DNA of 50,976 nucleotides, from positions 1 through 50,976 of the forward strand of contig DAHUYM010000010.1 in the NCBI GenBank assembly GCA_027315205.1, read 5' to 3'. The notes under the pieces were generated by a model. That model made no database searches and was not told the origin of the DNA. It saw only the letters and a list, made by a program, of their open reading frames with translations. Positions 16,000 to 23,593 of the stretch are shown piece by piece; position 1 is the stretch's first letter; every line of letters starts with the position of its first letter. The translations under genes and the position numbers were made by a program. The DNA is from Leptospirillum sp. Lineage in GTDB: Bacteria; Nitrospirota; Leptospirillia; Leptospirillales; Leptospirillaceae.

Positions 16000-17470
16000 G
16001 CGAGACCTCTTCCTTGCTGCGTTCCAGGAGTTTCTTGAGGGGATCCATCCCAGTATCCCGGATCAGGTTGGCCCGTGCGATCTTGTATCCGAAGACCGCC
16101 TGAACGTATTGCGCCCTGGCGGATGCGAGATCGGCTTCCGCCTGAGTCACGGCGACAGCCGATCCCACTCCCACCCGGTATTGCCCTTCGGCAAGCCGGA
16201 GGCTTTCCCTGGCCTGGGACAGGAGCGACCGCGTCGTATCGATCCTTTCCAGTGCCGTCTTCATGTTGAAGTAGTCCTGTTTGACCTGCATGACAAGGTT
16301 TTGCCGGAGGCTTTCCTGGGAATCGTTCGCCGCGGCCAGCGTCTTCTGCGCCTGGGCCACCTGGTGGACGGTCAGGAACCCCGAGAAAATCGGAACCGAT
16401 ACCGTGGCGCCCGCGAACCAGTTGTACGTAAGCGGGAAAAAAACGCTGGCGTAGGAATAGCCGGCCGTCGCCCCAATGGTAGGAAGGTAGGTGCTCTTGT
16501 AATAGAGTTCGTTCTGCCGGTCGGCCTTGCTCTGGTCGTCAGCCGATCGCAAGTCGGGCCTTTTTTCCAGGGCATAGTGCAAAAGATCGTCAATCGACAC
16601 ATTCTTGTCTGTGAAGGTAAGCCCCGTATTCACCTCGAAATGGCCTCCGTATTCAACACCCATCGCATTCAGGAGACCCACCTTCGCGATCTTGACGTTG
16701 TTCACGGCCGTGATGAGGTTCAGCTTGGCGTTGGAACGATTGACCTCCGCGTTCAAAACATCGAACTTCGATGCCGTTCCCACCTCGAATTCTCCCTGAG
16801 AGACGGCGAGCTGTTCGCTGTAATCCTTCAAAGTCCTCTTGGCGGCGTCGACCAGGAGTTCGTCCTCGGCCAGGGTATCGTATGCCACCTCGACATTTGC
16901 AAGGAGAGAATACATGGTCCACTCAGCCTGTTCGCGGGACGAGCGTGCATTGAGCTTGGCCTGGCGGACCTGGGCGACCCTCTGGCCGAAAGTGAAGATC
17001 GTCTCGGAGACGTTGACCTGTGCCTGATAATAGCTGTAGGCGGTGTTGGAAGGGGGCAGGATTTCGGAAAAAAGGGCCGGGGGAATCCCCGGAGAGATGA
17101 CAAAGTTTCCGGACTCGTACGTGTATCCGGCCCCTACGCTCACATGGGGCCAGTAATTGGAGAGGGCCTGCCCGATGATTTCCCGGTTGGCCTCGTAGGT
17201 GTGGACGGCCTGCCGATATTGTGGATGGGCCTTCAGCGTGATCATCATAGCTTCCCTCAGGGACAACCGGGGGGGGATCGGGTAGGGCACGGGCTTCGAT
17301 GATGAAGACGGAGATCTTCCGGCCGCTGAGGTATATGCGTATGGATCGGATGCGAACGCCCTTCCCCCGAAAGAAAGCATCGCGACCAAAACAAGAAAGA
17401 CCCCCGGGACGGTCCCTGCCCAGATCGATCGGTTCGGTCCGCCATCCCGGAATCTGCGGGTCGATATCAT
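15992..17470 (-). CDS. TolC family outer-membrane efflux protein, RND partner
   Basis: About 492 residues. A signal peptide (GVFLVLVAMLSFGGRAFA, about residues 24-41) precedes the efflux fold: REAMMITLKAHPQYRQAVHT and LLHYALEKRPDLRSADDQSK mark the two repeats, and the last helix is AVTQAEADLASARAQYVQAVFGY. It resembles the TolC at 9086; compare FPLTYNWFAGATVSVPIFSGFL with FPLVYNWAVATTVTLPIFNGFL. The ATG at 17470 has GGAGG seven bases upstream and overlaps the TetR stop as ATGA, so translation is probably coupled. It supplies the outer-membrane exit for the RND pump encoded by the next genes. Confidence 0.9.
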   Translation of the reverse strand: MISTRRFRDGGPNRSIWAGTVPGVFLVLVAMLSFGGRAFASDPYAYTSAAGRSPSSSSKPVPYPIPPRLSLREAMMITLKAHPQYRQAVHTYEANREIIGQALSNYWPHVSVGAGYTYESGNFVISPGIPPALFSEILPPSNTAYSYYQAQVNVSETIFTFGQRVAQVRQAKLNARSSREQAEWTMYSLLANVEVAYDTLAEDELLVDAAKRTLKDYSEQLAVSQGEFEVGTASKFDVLNAEVNRSNAKLNLITAVNNVKIAKVGLLNAMGVEYGGHFEVNTGLTFTDKNVSIDDLLHYALEKRPDLRSADDQSKADRQNELYYKSTYLPTIGATAGYSYASVFFPLTYNWFAGATVSVPIFSGFLTVHQVAQAQKTLAAANDSQESLRQNLVMQVKQDYFNMKTALERIDTTRSLLSQARESLRLAEGQYRVGVGSAVAVTQAEADLASARAQYVQAVFGYKIARANLIRDTGMDPLKKLLERSKEEVSHE

Positions 17471-18147
17471 GCTTTGCCTCCGCGGGATAAGGGAATCGGG
17501 CTTTTTGGCGTCAGGGCTCCGGTCAAAAAAAGATTCACGATTTCCTGGATCCTTTGGACAGGCCGTCCTTCGGGATCGGGGGGAAGAGACGGGAATAGGG
17601 AGTCGGCCCATAAGGCGCTGACCAGGGACTGGGAAAACAGCCAGGTATCGATGTCGGAGCGGAACACTCCCTGCCGGACTCCCTGGTCGACGGCAGCCTC
17701 GATCATCGACAGGCGTTCGCGTCGCTGCAGATGGATCTTTTCGGACTTGAGGCAGCGTTCTTTGGGCTCTTCGATGGCCATGACCCTGAAGATGTCCTGA
17801 TGAAGACGGATATAGCGTGTCATGGACCGGGCCATTTCTTGCAGTTTCTCGATAGGGCCTATGTCTTTCCGGTCACGGACTCCGCGGAGGATCTCCTGCA
17901 GATGCTCGTGTCCCAAGTCGAGAATTTGCGAATAGAGAGCTTCCTTGTTCGTGAAATACCGGTACAGGGTGCCCTTGCCGATGCCAAGGATCCGGATCAG
18001 GTCGTCGAGGGTGACCTGGTCGTACCGTTTCTCGGCGAAAAGATTGGCGGCACGTTCTATGATGCGGGTCCGGGCCTGTTCGAAACGGACCGAACGGATT
18101 TCCGGGATGGCAGGCCTGGCCTTGGGGTCCTGGAGGGGTTTGACCAC
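17467..18147 (-). CDS. TetR family transcriptional regulator
   Basis: About 226 residues. The helix-turn-helix is RIIERAANLFAEKRYDQVTLDDLIRILGIGKGTLYRYFTNKEALY at roughly residues 28-72, followed by an all-helical ligand-binding domain. TetR proteins typically repress efflux operons until an inducer binds. The GTG at 18147 is chosen because GAGGAG lies six to eight bases upstream; the open frame extends upstream to 18228 but overlaps the barrel gene. It is the second gene of the efflux operon, so autoregulation is likely, and a 14-bp palindrome at the operon promoter (18876-18889) is its probable operator. Confidence 0.9.
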   Translation of the reverse strand: MVKPLQDPKARPAIPEIRSVRFEQARTRIIERAANLFAEKRYDQVTLDDLIRILGIGKGTLYRYFTNKEALYSQILDLGHEHLQEILRGVRDRKDIGPIEKLQEMARSMTRYIRLHQDIFRVMAIEEPKERCLKSEKIHLQRRERLSMIEAAVDQGVRQGVFRSDIDTWLFSQSLVSALWADSLFPSLPPDPEGRPVQRIQEIVNLFLTGALTPKSPIPLSRGGKA

Positions 18148-18158
18148 GGCTTCTCTCC

Positions 18159-18830
18159 TCAGAAGTAAAACGTGGTACCGACGACGACCGGCAGGACCGT
18201 CACCGTGCCCGATCCGAAGAAAAACCACTGGGAACGGAATTCCCCAAAAAAACCGACCGGAAACTCGGGCGCCCTTCCTTCGATACCGACCCCCGCGTCT
18301 GCCATCGTCCCGTTAAAATGGCCATCCTGTGCCCCCGCCCCCGAAACACTGGCGCCGACCCCGCCTACATCGGCACGGATATAGGGAACCCAGGGCTGGT
18401 GCTGGAACAGTTTCGGAAAAAAGGGATTCATCGCGAGGCGTCCCCCGACGTATCCTTCCGCATAGGAAGTGGATACCGGACTGACGATTCCACTTTGTGG
18501 CGGAGAAACATGGGGGGAATTGAAGATGTACCCTCCGCCCGCGAGGATGCGGACTCCGGTGATTACTCCATAGGAAATCTCCCCCAATCCTCCGATGCCG
18601 TCCTGGTAGAAATTGATCGGCGCGGGAGTTTGCAGGACGTTAAACTGGAATCCCAGGGACAGACCGAACCGGCCGAACGTCTCGTCAAACTTGGATTCGT
18701 CGGTTTGCTCAGGATCGGAGGCGTCGGCTTGCACCGGAAGAGAGGCGGCAAAAACATGGGACGTCCGGACGGAAAGCAGGATGAGACAAACCAGGACACA
18801 CACGATGGAACGGGAAAGGAAACGATCCAC
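18159..18830 (-). CDS. small outer-membrane beta-barrel protein, efflux-associated (family copy B)
   Basis: 223 residues starting at a GTG with GGAGG five bases upstream. The signal peptide is IVCVLVCLILLSVRTSHVFA, with cleavage expected near residue 29. Beta-strand patterns fill the rest and the chain ends FYF, the usual outer-membrane assembly signal. It shares three blocks with the 8337-9089 protein: FYQDGIGGLGEISY (74-87), PYIRADVG (149-156) and GHFNGTMADAGVG (170-182). It is first in the TetR-TolC-MFP-RND operon. A passive pore, a TolC accessory or an envelope sensor of efflux are all possible; nothing in the sequence decides. Confidence 0.7.
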   Translation of the reverse strand: MDRFLSRSIVCVLVCLILLSVRTSHVFAASLPVQADASDPEQTDESKFDETFGRFGLSLGFQFNVLQTPAPINFYQDGIGGLGEISYGVITGVRILAGGGYIFNSPHVSPPQSGIVSPVSTSYAEGYVGGRLAMNPFFPKLFQHQPWVPYIRADVGGVGASVSGAGAQDGHFNGTMADAGVGIEGRAPEFPVGFFGEFRSQWFFFGSGTVTVLPVVVGTTFYF

Positions 18831-18875
18831 CCACCCTCCAAATGTTTGGCAAATGGTTCGGCCCCGAATGTTCGG

Positions 18876-18889
18876 ACTGACCGGTCAGT
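18876..18889. promoter_or_regulatory. 14-bp perfect palindrome, probable TetR operator
   Basis: ACTGACCGGTCAGT is a perfect palindrome with a CCGG centre, the form recognised by many TetR-family repressors. It sits exactly at the predicted transcription start of the minus-strand efflux operon, whose second gene encodes a TetR protein. A second, 13-base palindrome (GATTAGCCTAATC, 18893-18905) overlaps the predicted -10. Confidence 0.55.
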
Positions 18890-18896
18890 TCTGATT

Positions 18897-18926
18897 AGCC
18901 TAATCGGTCTGTTCGGACGAGGTCAA
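18897..18926 (-). promoter_or_regulatory. putative promoter of the TetR/RND efflux operon
   Basis: On the minus strand, TTGACC (18926-18921) is 18 bases from TAGGCT (18902-18897). The -35 is close to consensus and the -10 is weak, fitting a regulated promoter. Transcription would start near 18890, next to the 14-bp palindrome. Confidence 0.4.
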
Positions 18927-18980
18927 GCAAAACAAATCCCCGAAAGGCTTTCGGGTTCTCCGGAAAGACAACCGTAAGGT

Positions 18981-19010
18981 TTGACGGAAACTCCGCGTGC
19001 CGAATAGAAT
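18981..19010 (+). promoter_or_regulatory. putative purQ promoter giving a leaderless mRNA
   Basis: TTGACG (18981-18986) and TAGAAT (19005-19010) are 18 bases apart and match sigma70 hexamers 5/6 each. A start seven bases after the -10 falls on the purQ GTG at 19017, leaving no room for a ribosome binding site, and none is visible. Confidence 0.5.
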
Positions 19011-19016
19011 GAATCT

Positions 19017-19772
19017 GTGACGACTCAATCACCTCCATCGCTCCCGATATCCGCACGATTCCTCGTCGGGGTCCTACGCTTCCCCGGCACGAATTGCGAT
19101 TTCGACACATTCGAAGCGATAAGGAACGTTCCGGGCCTCGAACCCGTGTGGATCGGCCATATCGAAACCGACCTTGCGGGGATGGACGCCCTCATCCTTC
19201 CGGGAGGATTCTCCTACGGGGACTACCTCCGGACGGGAGCGGTCGCAGCACAGGCTCCGGTTATCGACGCAGTCCGGAGTTTCGCGAGGGATGGAAAGCC
19301 CGTACTCGGCATCTGCAACGGATTCCAGATCCTTGTCGAAGCCCGGATTCTTCCCGGCGTGCTCCTGGTCAACACCTCGAGGAGCTTCATCTGCGAAGAG
19401 GCCCCCCTGGTCGTGCAAAACAACTGTACACCGTTCACGTCCCTGCTCTCCGAGGGGAACCGGCTTTCCCTGCCCATCGCCCACCAGGAAGGCCGTTACT
19501 ACCTTCCGGACAAGGACCTGAAAGAACTTGAGCGAAGGGGACAAGTTGTGTTCCGCTACCTGCAGAATCCGAACGGATCGGCGAATGCCATCGCGGGCAT
19601 TTCCAATCCGGAAGGAAACGTGGTCGGCCTCATGCCCCATCCTGAACGCCGTTCCCGCTCCACGGCACCGGGGACGGGAGGCTTTCTCATCTTCGAGTCC
19701 CTTCTGTTCTCTCTTCTCCATCCTTCGGCGATTCCGTCCGGACCCGCCGGACAAAGCCTTTCGCCGGCATAA
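19017..19772 (+). CDS. purQ: phosphoribosylformylglycinamidine synthase, glutaminase subunit PurQ
   Basis: PurQ releases ammonia from glutamine for step four of purine synthesis (FGAR to FGAM). The 251-residue sequence has RFPGTNCDFD at the start of the domain, GGFSYGDYLRTG, the nucleophile elbow GICNGFQIL with its catalytic Cys, and the PHPER catalytic His/Glu near the end. An N-terminal extension of about 14 residues precedes the usual start; the GTG at 19017 is the only start codon in frame near the domain. It lies 87 bases before purL in a purQ-purL-purF operon, so the three proteins are probably co-expressed. PurS, normally needed with this two-subunit form, is not encoded nearby. Confidence 0.95.
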   Translation: MTTQSPPSLPISARFLVGVLRFPGTNCDFDTFEAIRNVPGLEPVWIGHIETDLAGMDALILPGGFSYGDYLRTGAVAAQAPVIDAVRSFARDGKPVLGICNGFQILVEARILPGVLLVNTSRSFICEEAPLVVQNNCTPFTSLLSEGNRLSLPIAHQEGRYYLPDKDLKELERRGQVVFRYLQNPNGSANAIAGISNPEGNVVGLMPHPERRSRSTAPGTGGFLIFESLLFSLLHPSAIPSGPAGQSLSPA

Positions 19773-19859
19773 TTAATAAGGACCCGGACCCTTGAACACT
19801 CCTTGCGAACAAGAGGACAGGCGATCCTCCTTCCACGGACAACCGAAGGACCAGTGCTC

Positions 19860-22079
19860 ATGAAAACCGCTTCCACCTTTCGCATCCCACCGGAAGAGAT
19901 GAATATGATCCGCGATCTTCTGGGAAAGGATCCGACGCTGACCGAAGAAGCTGTTTTCTCCGCAATGTGGAGCGAGCACTGCAGCTACAAATCCTCCCGG
20001 GTGCACCTTCGGGCCTTTTCGTCCCGCCATCCCCGCGTTGTATCCGGGCCGGGCGAAAACGCGGGGATCGTCCATCTCCGCGACGGGCTATGCCTGGCCT
20101 TCAAGATGGAAAGCCACAATCACCCCAGCTATCTCGAACCATTCCAGGGTGCCGCGACCGGCGTTGGAGGAATCCTCCGCGACATCATCGCCATGGGCGC
20201 GAGGCCGATCGCTGTGGCCAACAGCCTCGTTTTTGGCTCGCTTCGCCATCCGTTTCACCGGACGCTTTTCAGAAGGGTCGTCGAGGGAATCGCAGGCTAC
20301 GGGAATCCCATCGGGGTCCCCACCGTCGGGGGGGAAATCTGGTTCGACGACCGCTACCAGGACAACATTCTCGTCAATGTTCTGGCTATGGGTGTCGTGG
20401 AGGACCGGTCCATCATGACGGCAAAGGCCCCCAGGGAAGGGCTCCTGGCGATCTACATCGGAAACCGTACGGGAAGGGACGGGGTCTCCGGAGCGGCCAT
20501 GGCCTCCCGCGGATTCTCATCCGAAAGCGGGGACCTGAGGCCACAGGTCCAGATCGCCGACCCCTATGCCGGCAAGAACCTCATGGAGGCCACTCTGGAA
20601 ATCGCGAGACGACGGTTGGCGGAAGCCGTCCAGGATATGGGGGCCGCGGGCATTACCAGTTCGTCGACCGAAATGGCCGGAAGGGCAGGACTCGGCATGG
20701 AGATCGACGTCGAAAAAGTGCCTCTCCGGGAATTCTCGATGGAGCCATGGGAAATCCTTCTCTCGGAATCCCAGGAACGGATGCTCGTCCTGGCCGACCC
20801 GAAGAACGTCGAACCCATTCGCGACATCGCCACCCGCTGGCACCTTTCGTCGGACATCATCGGCCACACGATCACCGAACCCCATTTCATCGTCCGGAAT
20901 GGGCAACGAGTCGTCGCCGACATACCGATCGCCTTCCTGACGGACGACGCGCCGCTGTATACCCGACCGTCCACAACCTTGCCGTCGTCGCCGGACCGAC
21001 ACCCTTTCCCGCCTTCCTTTTCCGGGACACACAGTCTTTCGGACCTGTTCCGGAAGATGCTGGAAAGTCCGAACGGGGGAGATCCCCGCTGGATTTACCG
21101 CCATTTCGATTTCGAAGTGCAAACCCGGACCGTCCTGGGTCCCGGACATGATGCGTCCGTCCTGGACTTGAAAGACCGAAAGGGCTCCGCCGTCGCACTT
21201 TCCGTGGTGTCACTCCCCCACGCCTGTTCCCGCGATCCGTTCCGGGGAGGACGGCTCTCGGTCGCCAAGGCCGTTACAGAACTGGCGGCCGTGGGCGCAT
21301 TCCCCCTGGGCATGACCGATTGCCTGAACTTCGGCAATCCGGAGAACCCGGCAATCATGGGAACGTTTCAGGATGCCGTCCGGGGCATCGCATCGGCCGG
21401 AATCGCATTGGATATCCCGGTCGTTTCCGGGAACGTCAGCCTCTATAATGAAACGAACGGCAAAAGCATCCCCCCCACTCCGATGATCGGGATGACGGGA
21501 CTCCTTTCCTCTGTCCGGAACCGGATCGGGGGACGGGTGGCAGGACCGGGATTTCGACTGGCGCTCGTTGGCCGCATGGGTCCGCTCGATCTCGGGGGGT
21601 CTTACCTCGACTGGATCCTCGGAGAGGATTCCCCTGGTCCGGTCCCCGATTTCGATGCCGGCGCCTTGAACAGTCTCGTTACGTTCATGTCCGCGGCCTC
21701 GATGCACGGGAGAATCTCGGCATCGAGGGCGATCGGACGGGGAGGTCTGATCCGCTCCCTTCTACTTTTCCTGGACGGGGATCCGGCCCATGGCGTGTTC
21801 ATGGAGCTCGACGAACCCGTCGATCCCGTGAAATTCTTCTTTTCCGAAGCGCCCGGACGACTTCTTCTCGCCTACCGGCCGGAAGAGGAGTTCCCTCTTT
21901 CGGACATGGCGCTCGAGACGGGGGTTCCGTTCAAGCCCATCGGATACTCCGCATCCCACCGATGGATGATCCGATACCGGAACGTTGACCTCCAAAGAAA
22001 AGAATGGACGGAATCCTTGCACGACCTCAAGAACAGGTATCGAACCTCTCTTTCCCAATATATGGAGGAACTCCCGTGA
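19860..22079 (+). CDS. purL: phosphoribosylformylglycinamidine synthase, large subunit PurL (short type)
   Basis: PurL is the ATP-dependent synthase half of FGAM synthase. At about 739 residues it is the short form that works with PurQ and PurS, not the fused form of about 1300 residues. Visible motifs are MWSEHCSYKSSR with the active-site His, KMESHNHPSYLEPFQGAATG, VGGEIWFDDRYQDN, and in the second half DCLNFGNPENP and VSGNVSLYNE. ATG at 19860 is preferred, with GAAGGA upstream; GTG at 19854 is a close alternative and the frame is open back to 19803. The stop overlaps the purF GTG. Confidence 0.95.
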   Translation: MKTASTFRIPPEEMNMIRDLLGKDPTLTEEAVFSAMWSEHCSYKSSRVHLRAFSSRHPRVVSGPGENAGIVHLRDGLCLAFKMESHNHPSYLEPFQGAATGVGGILRDIIAMGARPIAVANSLVFGSLRHPFHRTLFRRVVEGIAGYGNPIGVPTVGGEIWFDDRYQDNILVNVLAMGVVEDRSIMTAKAPREGLLAIYIGNRTGRDGVSGAAMASRGFSSESGDLRPQVQIADPYAGKNLMEATLEIARRRLAEAVQDMGAAGITSSSTEMAGRAGLGMEIDVEKVPLREFSMEPWEILLSESQERMLVLADPKNVEPIRDIATRWHLSSDIIGHTITEPHFIVRNGQRVVADIPIAFLTDDAPLYTRPSTTLPSSPDRHPFPPSFSGTHSLSDLFRKMLESPNGGDPRWIYRHFDFEVQTRTVLGPGHDASVLDLKDRKGSAVALSVVSLPHACSRDPFRGGRLSVAKAVTELAAVGAFPLGMTDCLNFGNPENPAIMGTFQDAVRGIASAGIALDIPVVSGNVSLYNETNGKSIPPTPMIGMTGLLSSVRNRIGGRVAGPGFRLALVGRMGPLDLGGSYLDWILGEDSPGPVPDFDAGALNSLVTFMSAASMHGRISASRAIGRGGLIRSLLLFLDGDPAHGVFMELDEPVDPVKFFFSEAPGRLLLAYRPEEEFPLSDMALETGVPFKPIGYSASHRWMIRYRNVDLQRKEWTESLHDLKNRYRTSLSQYMEELP

Positions 22080-23593
22080 TCGATACCGGTTTCCGGTCAA
22101 TCCCCGTTTTCCCGGACGATCGCTTTCACGAAGAGTGCGCTGTCTTCGGGATTTTCGGTCATCCGGAAGCGTCCCGCATGACCTACCTCGGCCTCTACGC
22201 ATTGCAGCACAGGGGACAGGAAGGAACGGGAATCGCGACCATGAACGGACGCCACCTCATCCTCCGGAAAGCCCAGGCCCTGGTTTCCGAGTTTTACACG
22301 GAGACGATCCTCGACGACCTGAAAGGCAACTCCTCCGTCGGCCACAACCGTTACGCGACGGCCGGAGGGGATTCCGAACGGGATCTCCAGCCCCTGACCG
22401 CCTATTTCAGCGACGGGCCGATGGCGCTCGTTCACAACGGAAACCTGACGAACGCCGTGGAACTCAGAAAGGAACTCGAACGGGAAGGTGCCCTCTTCGC
22501 GACCGACGTCGATTCTGAGGTGCTTGTCCATTTGATCGCACGCTCCAAAGGCTCCGGGCTCGTTGAACGGATGGAGATCGCCCTGGGAGCGGTGAAAGGC
22601 TCCTATTCCCTCCTTGCCCTGTTTCCGGACGGGCTGATCGGAATCCGGGACCCGTTAGGCTTTCGTCCCCTCTCGATCGGTCGGCTCGGAAACGCGTATG
22701 TCCTGGCTTCGGAAACCTGTGCGTTCGACCTTATCGGTGCGGATTTCGTGCGCGATGTCGAACCCGGCGAGATGGTCGTCATCAACAAGGAAGGACTGGA
22801 ATCGCACCGTCTTTTTTCCCGGAGGCCCGGTGCCCCCTGCGTCTTTGAACTCGTCTATTTTTCCCGGCCGGACAGCCGGGTCTTCGGCATTCCGGTCTAC
22901 CTCGCCCGGAAAAAACTCGGATCCCGTCTGGCGAAAGACCATCCGGTCGAAGCCGACCTCGTCGTCCCGGTTCCGGATTCCGGCGTAGCGCCGGCCCTGG
23001 GTTTCGCGGAACGCTCGGGCATCCCCCTCGATATGGGGTTGATCCGAAATCATTATGTCGGACGAACGTTTATCGAACCCAAGCAGTCCATCCGGCATTT
23101 CGGGGTCAAGATCAAGCTGAATGCGGTGCCCGGACTTCTCGAGGGAAAGCGGATTGTCGTCGTCGACGATTCCATCGTGCGGGGAACCACGAGCCGGAAG
23201 ATCATATCCATGTTGCGGGGAGCCGGAGCGAAGGAAGTTCATATGCGGATTGCCTCCGCACCGATCGTTTCACCCTGTTTTTACGGGATTGACACGCCGA
23301 CACGTGGAGAGCTGATCGCTTCCACACACAAAAACGAAGAGATCCGGCGGTACGTGAAAGCGGATTCCCTGGGGTACCTGAGCGTCGAGGCCATGGAAGA
23401 GGAAATCCGGCAATGCCGGATTCCGGACGGCAGCGGACATCCGGAAGGGGACGGCTTCTGCAACGCCTGCTTCACCGGACACTACCCGATCCCGTTCTCG
23501 ACTGAAGAACGGATCCAACACGGATTATTCGATACCCTCTCTCCGATCAATCCGGCGGCGGACTCTTTCGATCACCTGGACCCCGAGGATTAA
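22076..23593 (+). CDS. purF: amidophosphoribosyltransferase PurF
   Basis: PurF makes phosphoribosylamine from PRPP and glutamine, the committed step of purine synthesis. The GTG at 22076 overlaps the purL stop (GTGA), with GGAGG eight bases upstream. A propeptide of about 20 residues precedes EECAVFGIFGHPEA, whose Cys21 becomes the N-terminal nucleophile after processing. The PRPP loop VVVDDSIVRGTTS is intact. Cysteines in APCVFEL, VSPCFYGID and CNACFTG match the [4Fe-4S] ligands of the Bacillus-type enzyme, so an oxygen-sensitive cluster is likely. The stop TAA overlaps the stop of the convergent gene at 23590. Confidence 0.95.
   Translation: MIDTGFRSIPVFPDDRFHEECAVFGIFGHPEASRMTYLGLYALQHRGQEGTGIATMNGRHLILRKAQALVSEFYTETILDDLKGNSSVGHNRYATAGGDSERDLQPLTAYFSDGPMALVHNGNLTNAVELRKELEREGALFATDVDSEVLVHLIARSKGSGLVERMEIALGAVKGSYSLLALFPDGLIGIRDPLGFRPLSIGRLGNAYVLASETCAFDLIGADFVRDVEPGEMVVINKEGLESHRLFSRRPGAPCVFELVYFSRPDSRVFGIPVYLARKKLGSRLAKDHPVEADLVVPVPDSGVAPALGFAERSGIPLDMGLIRNHYVGRTFIEPKQSIRHFGVKIKLNAVPGLLEGKRIVVVDDSIVRGTTSRKIISMLRGAGAKEVHMRIASAPIVSPCFYGIDTPTRGELIASTHKNEEIRRYVKADSLGYLSVEAMEEEIRQCRIPDGSGHPEGDGFCNACFTGHYPIPFSTEERIQHGLFDTLSPINPAADSFDHLDPED

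Noticed and set aside
12477-17302. Long plus-strand frames antisense to the RND pump and TolC genes
   Set aside because: Low-complexity, charged products without recognisable domains; the opposite strand encodes unmistakable efflux proteins.
19773-19859. Possible small gene or riboswitch between purQ and purL
   Set aside because: Only 87 bases, with no conserved structure or plausible reading frame; it looks like ordinary spacer.
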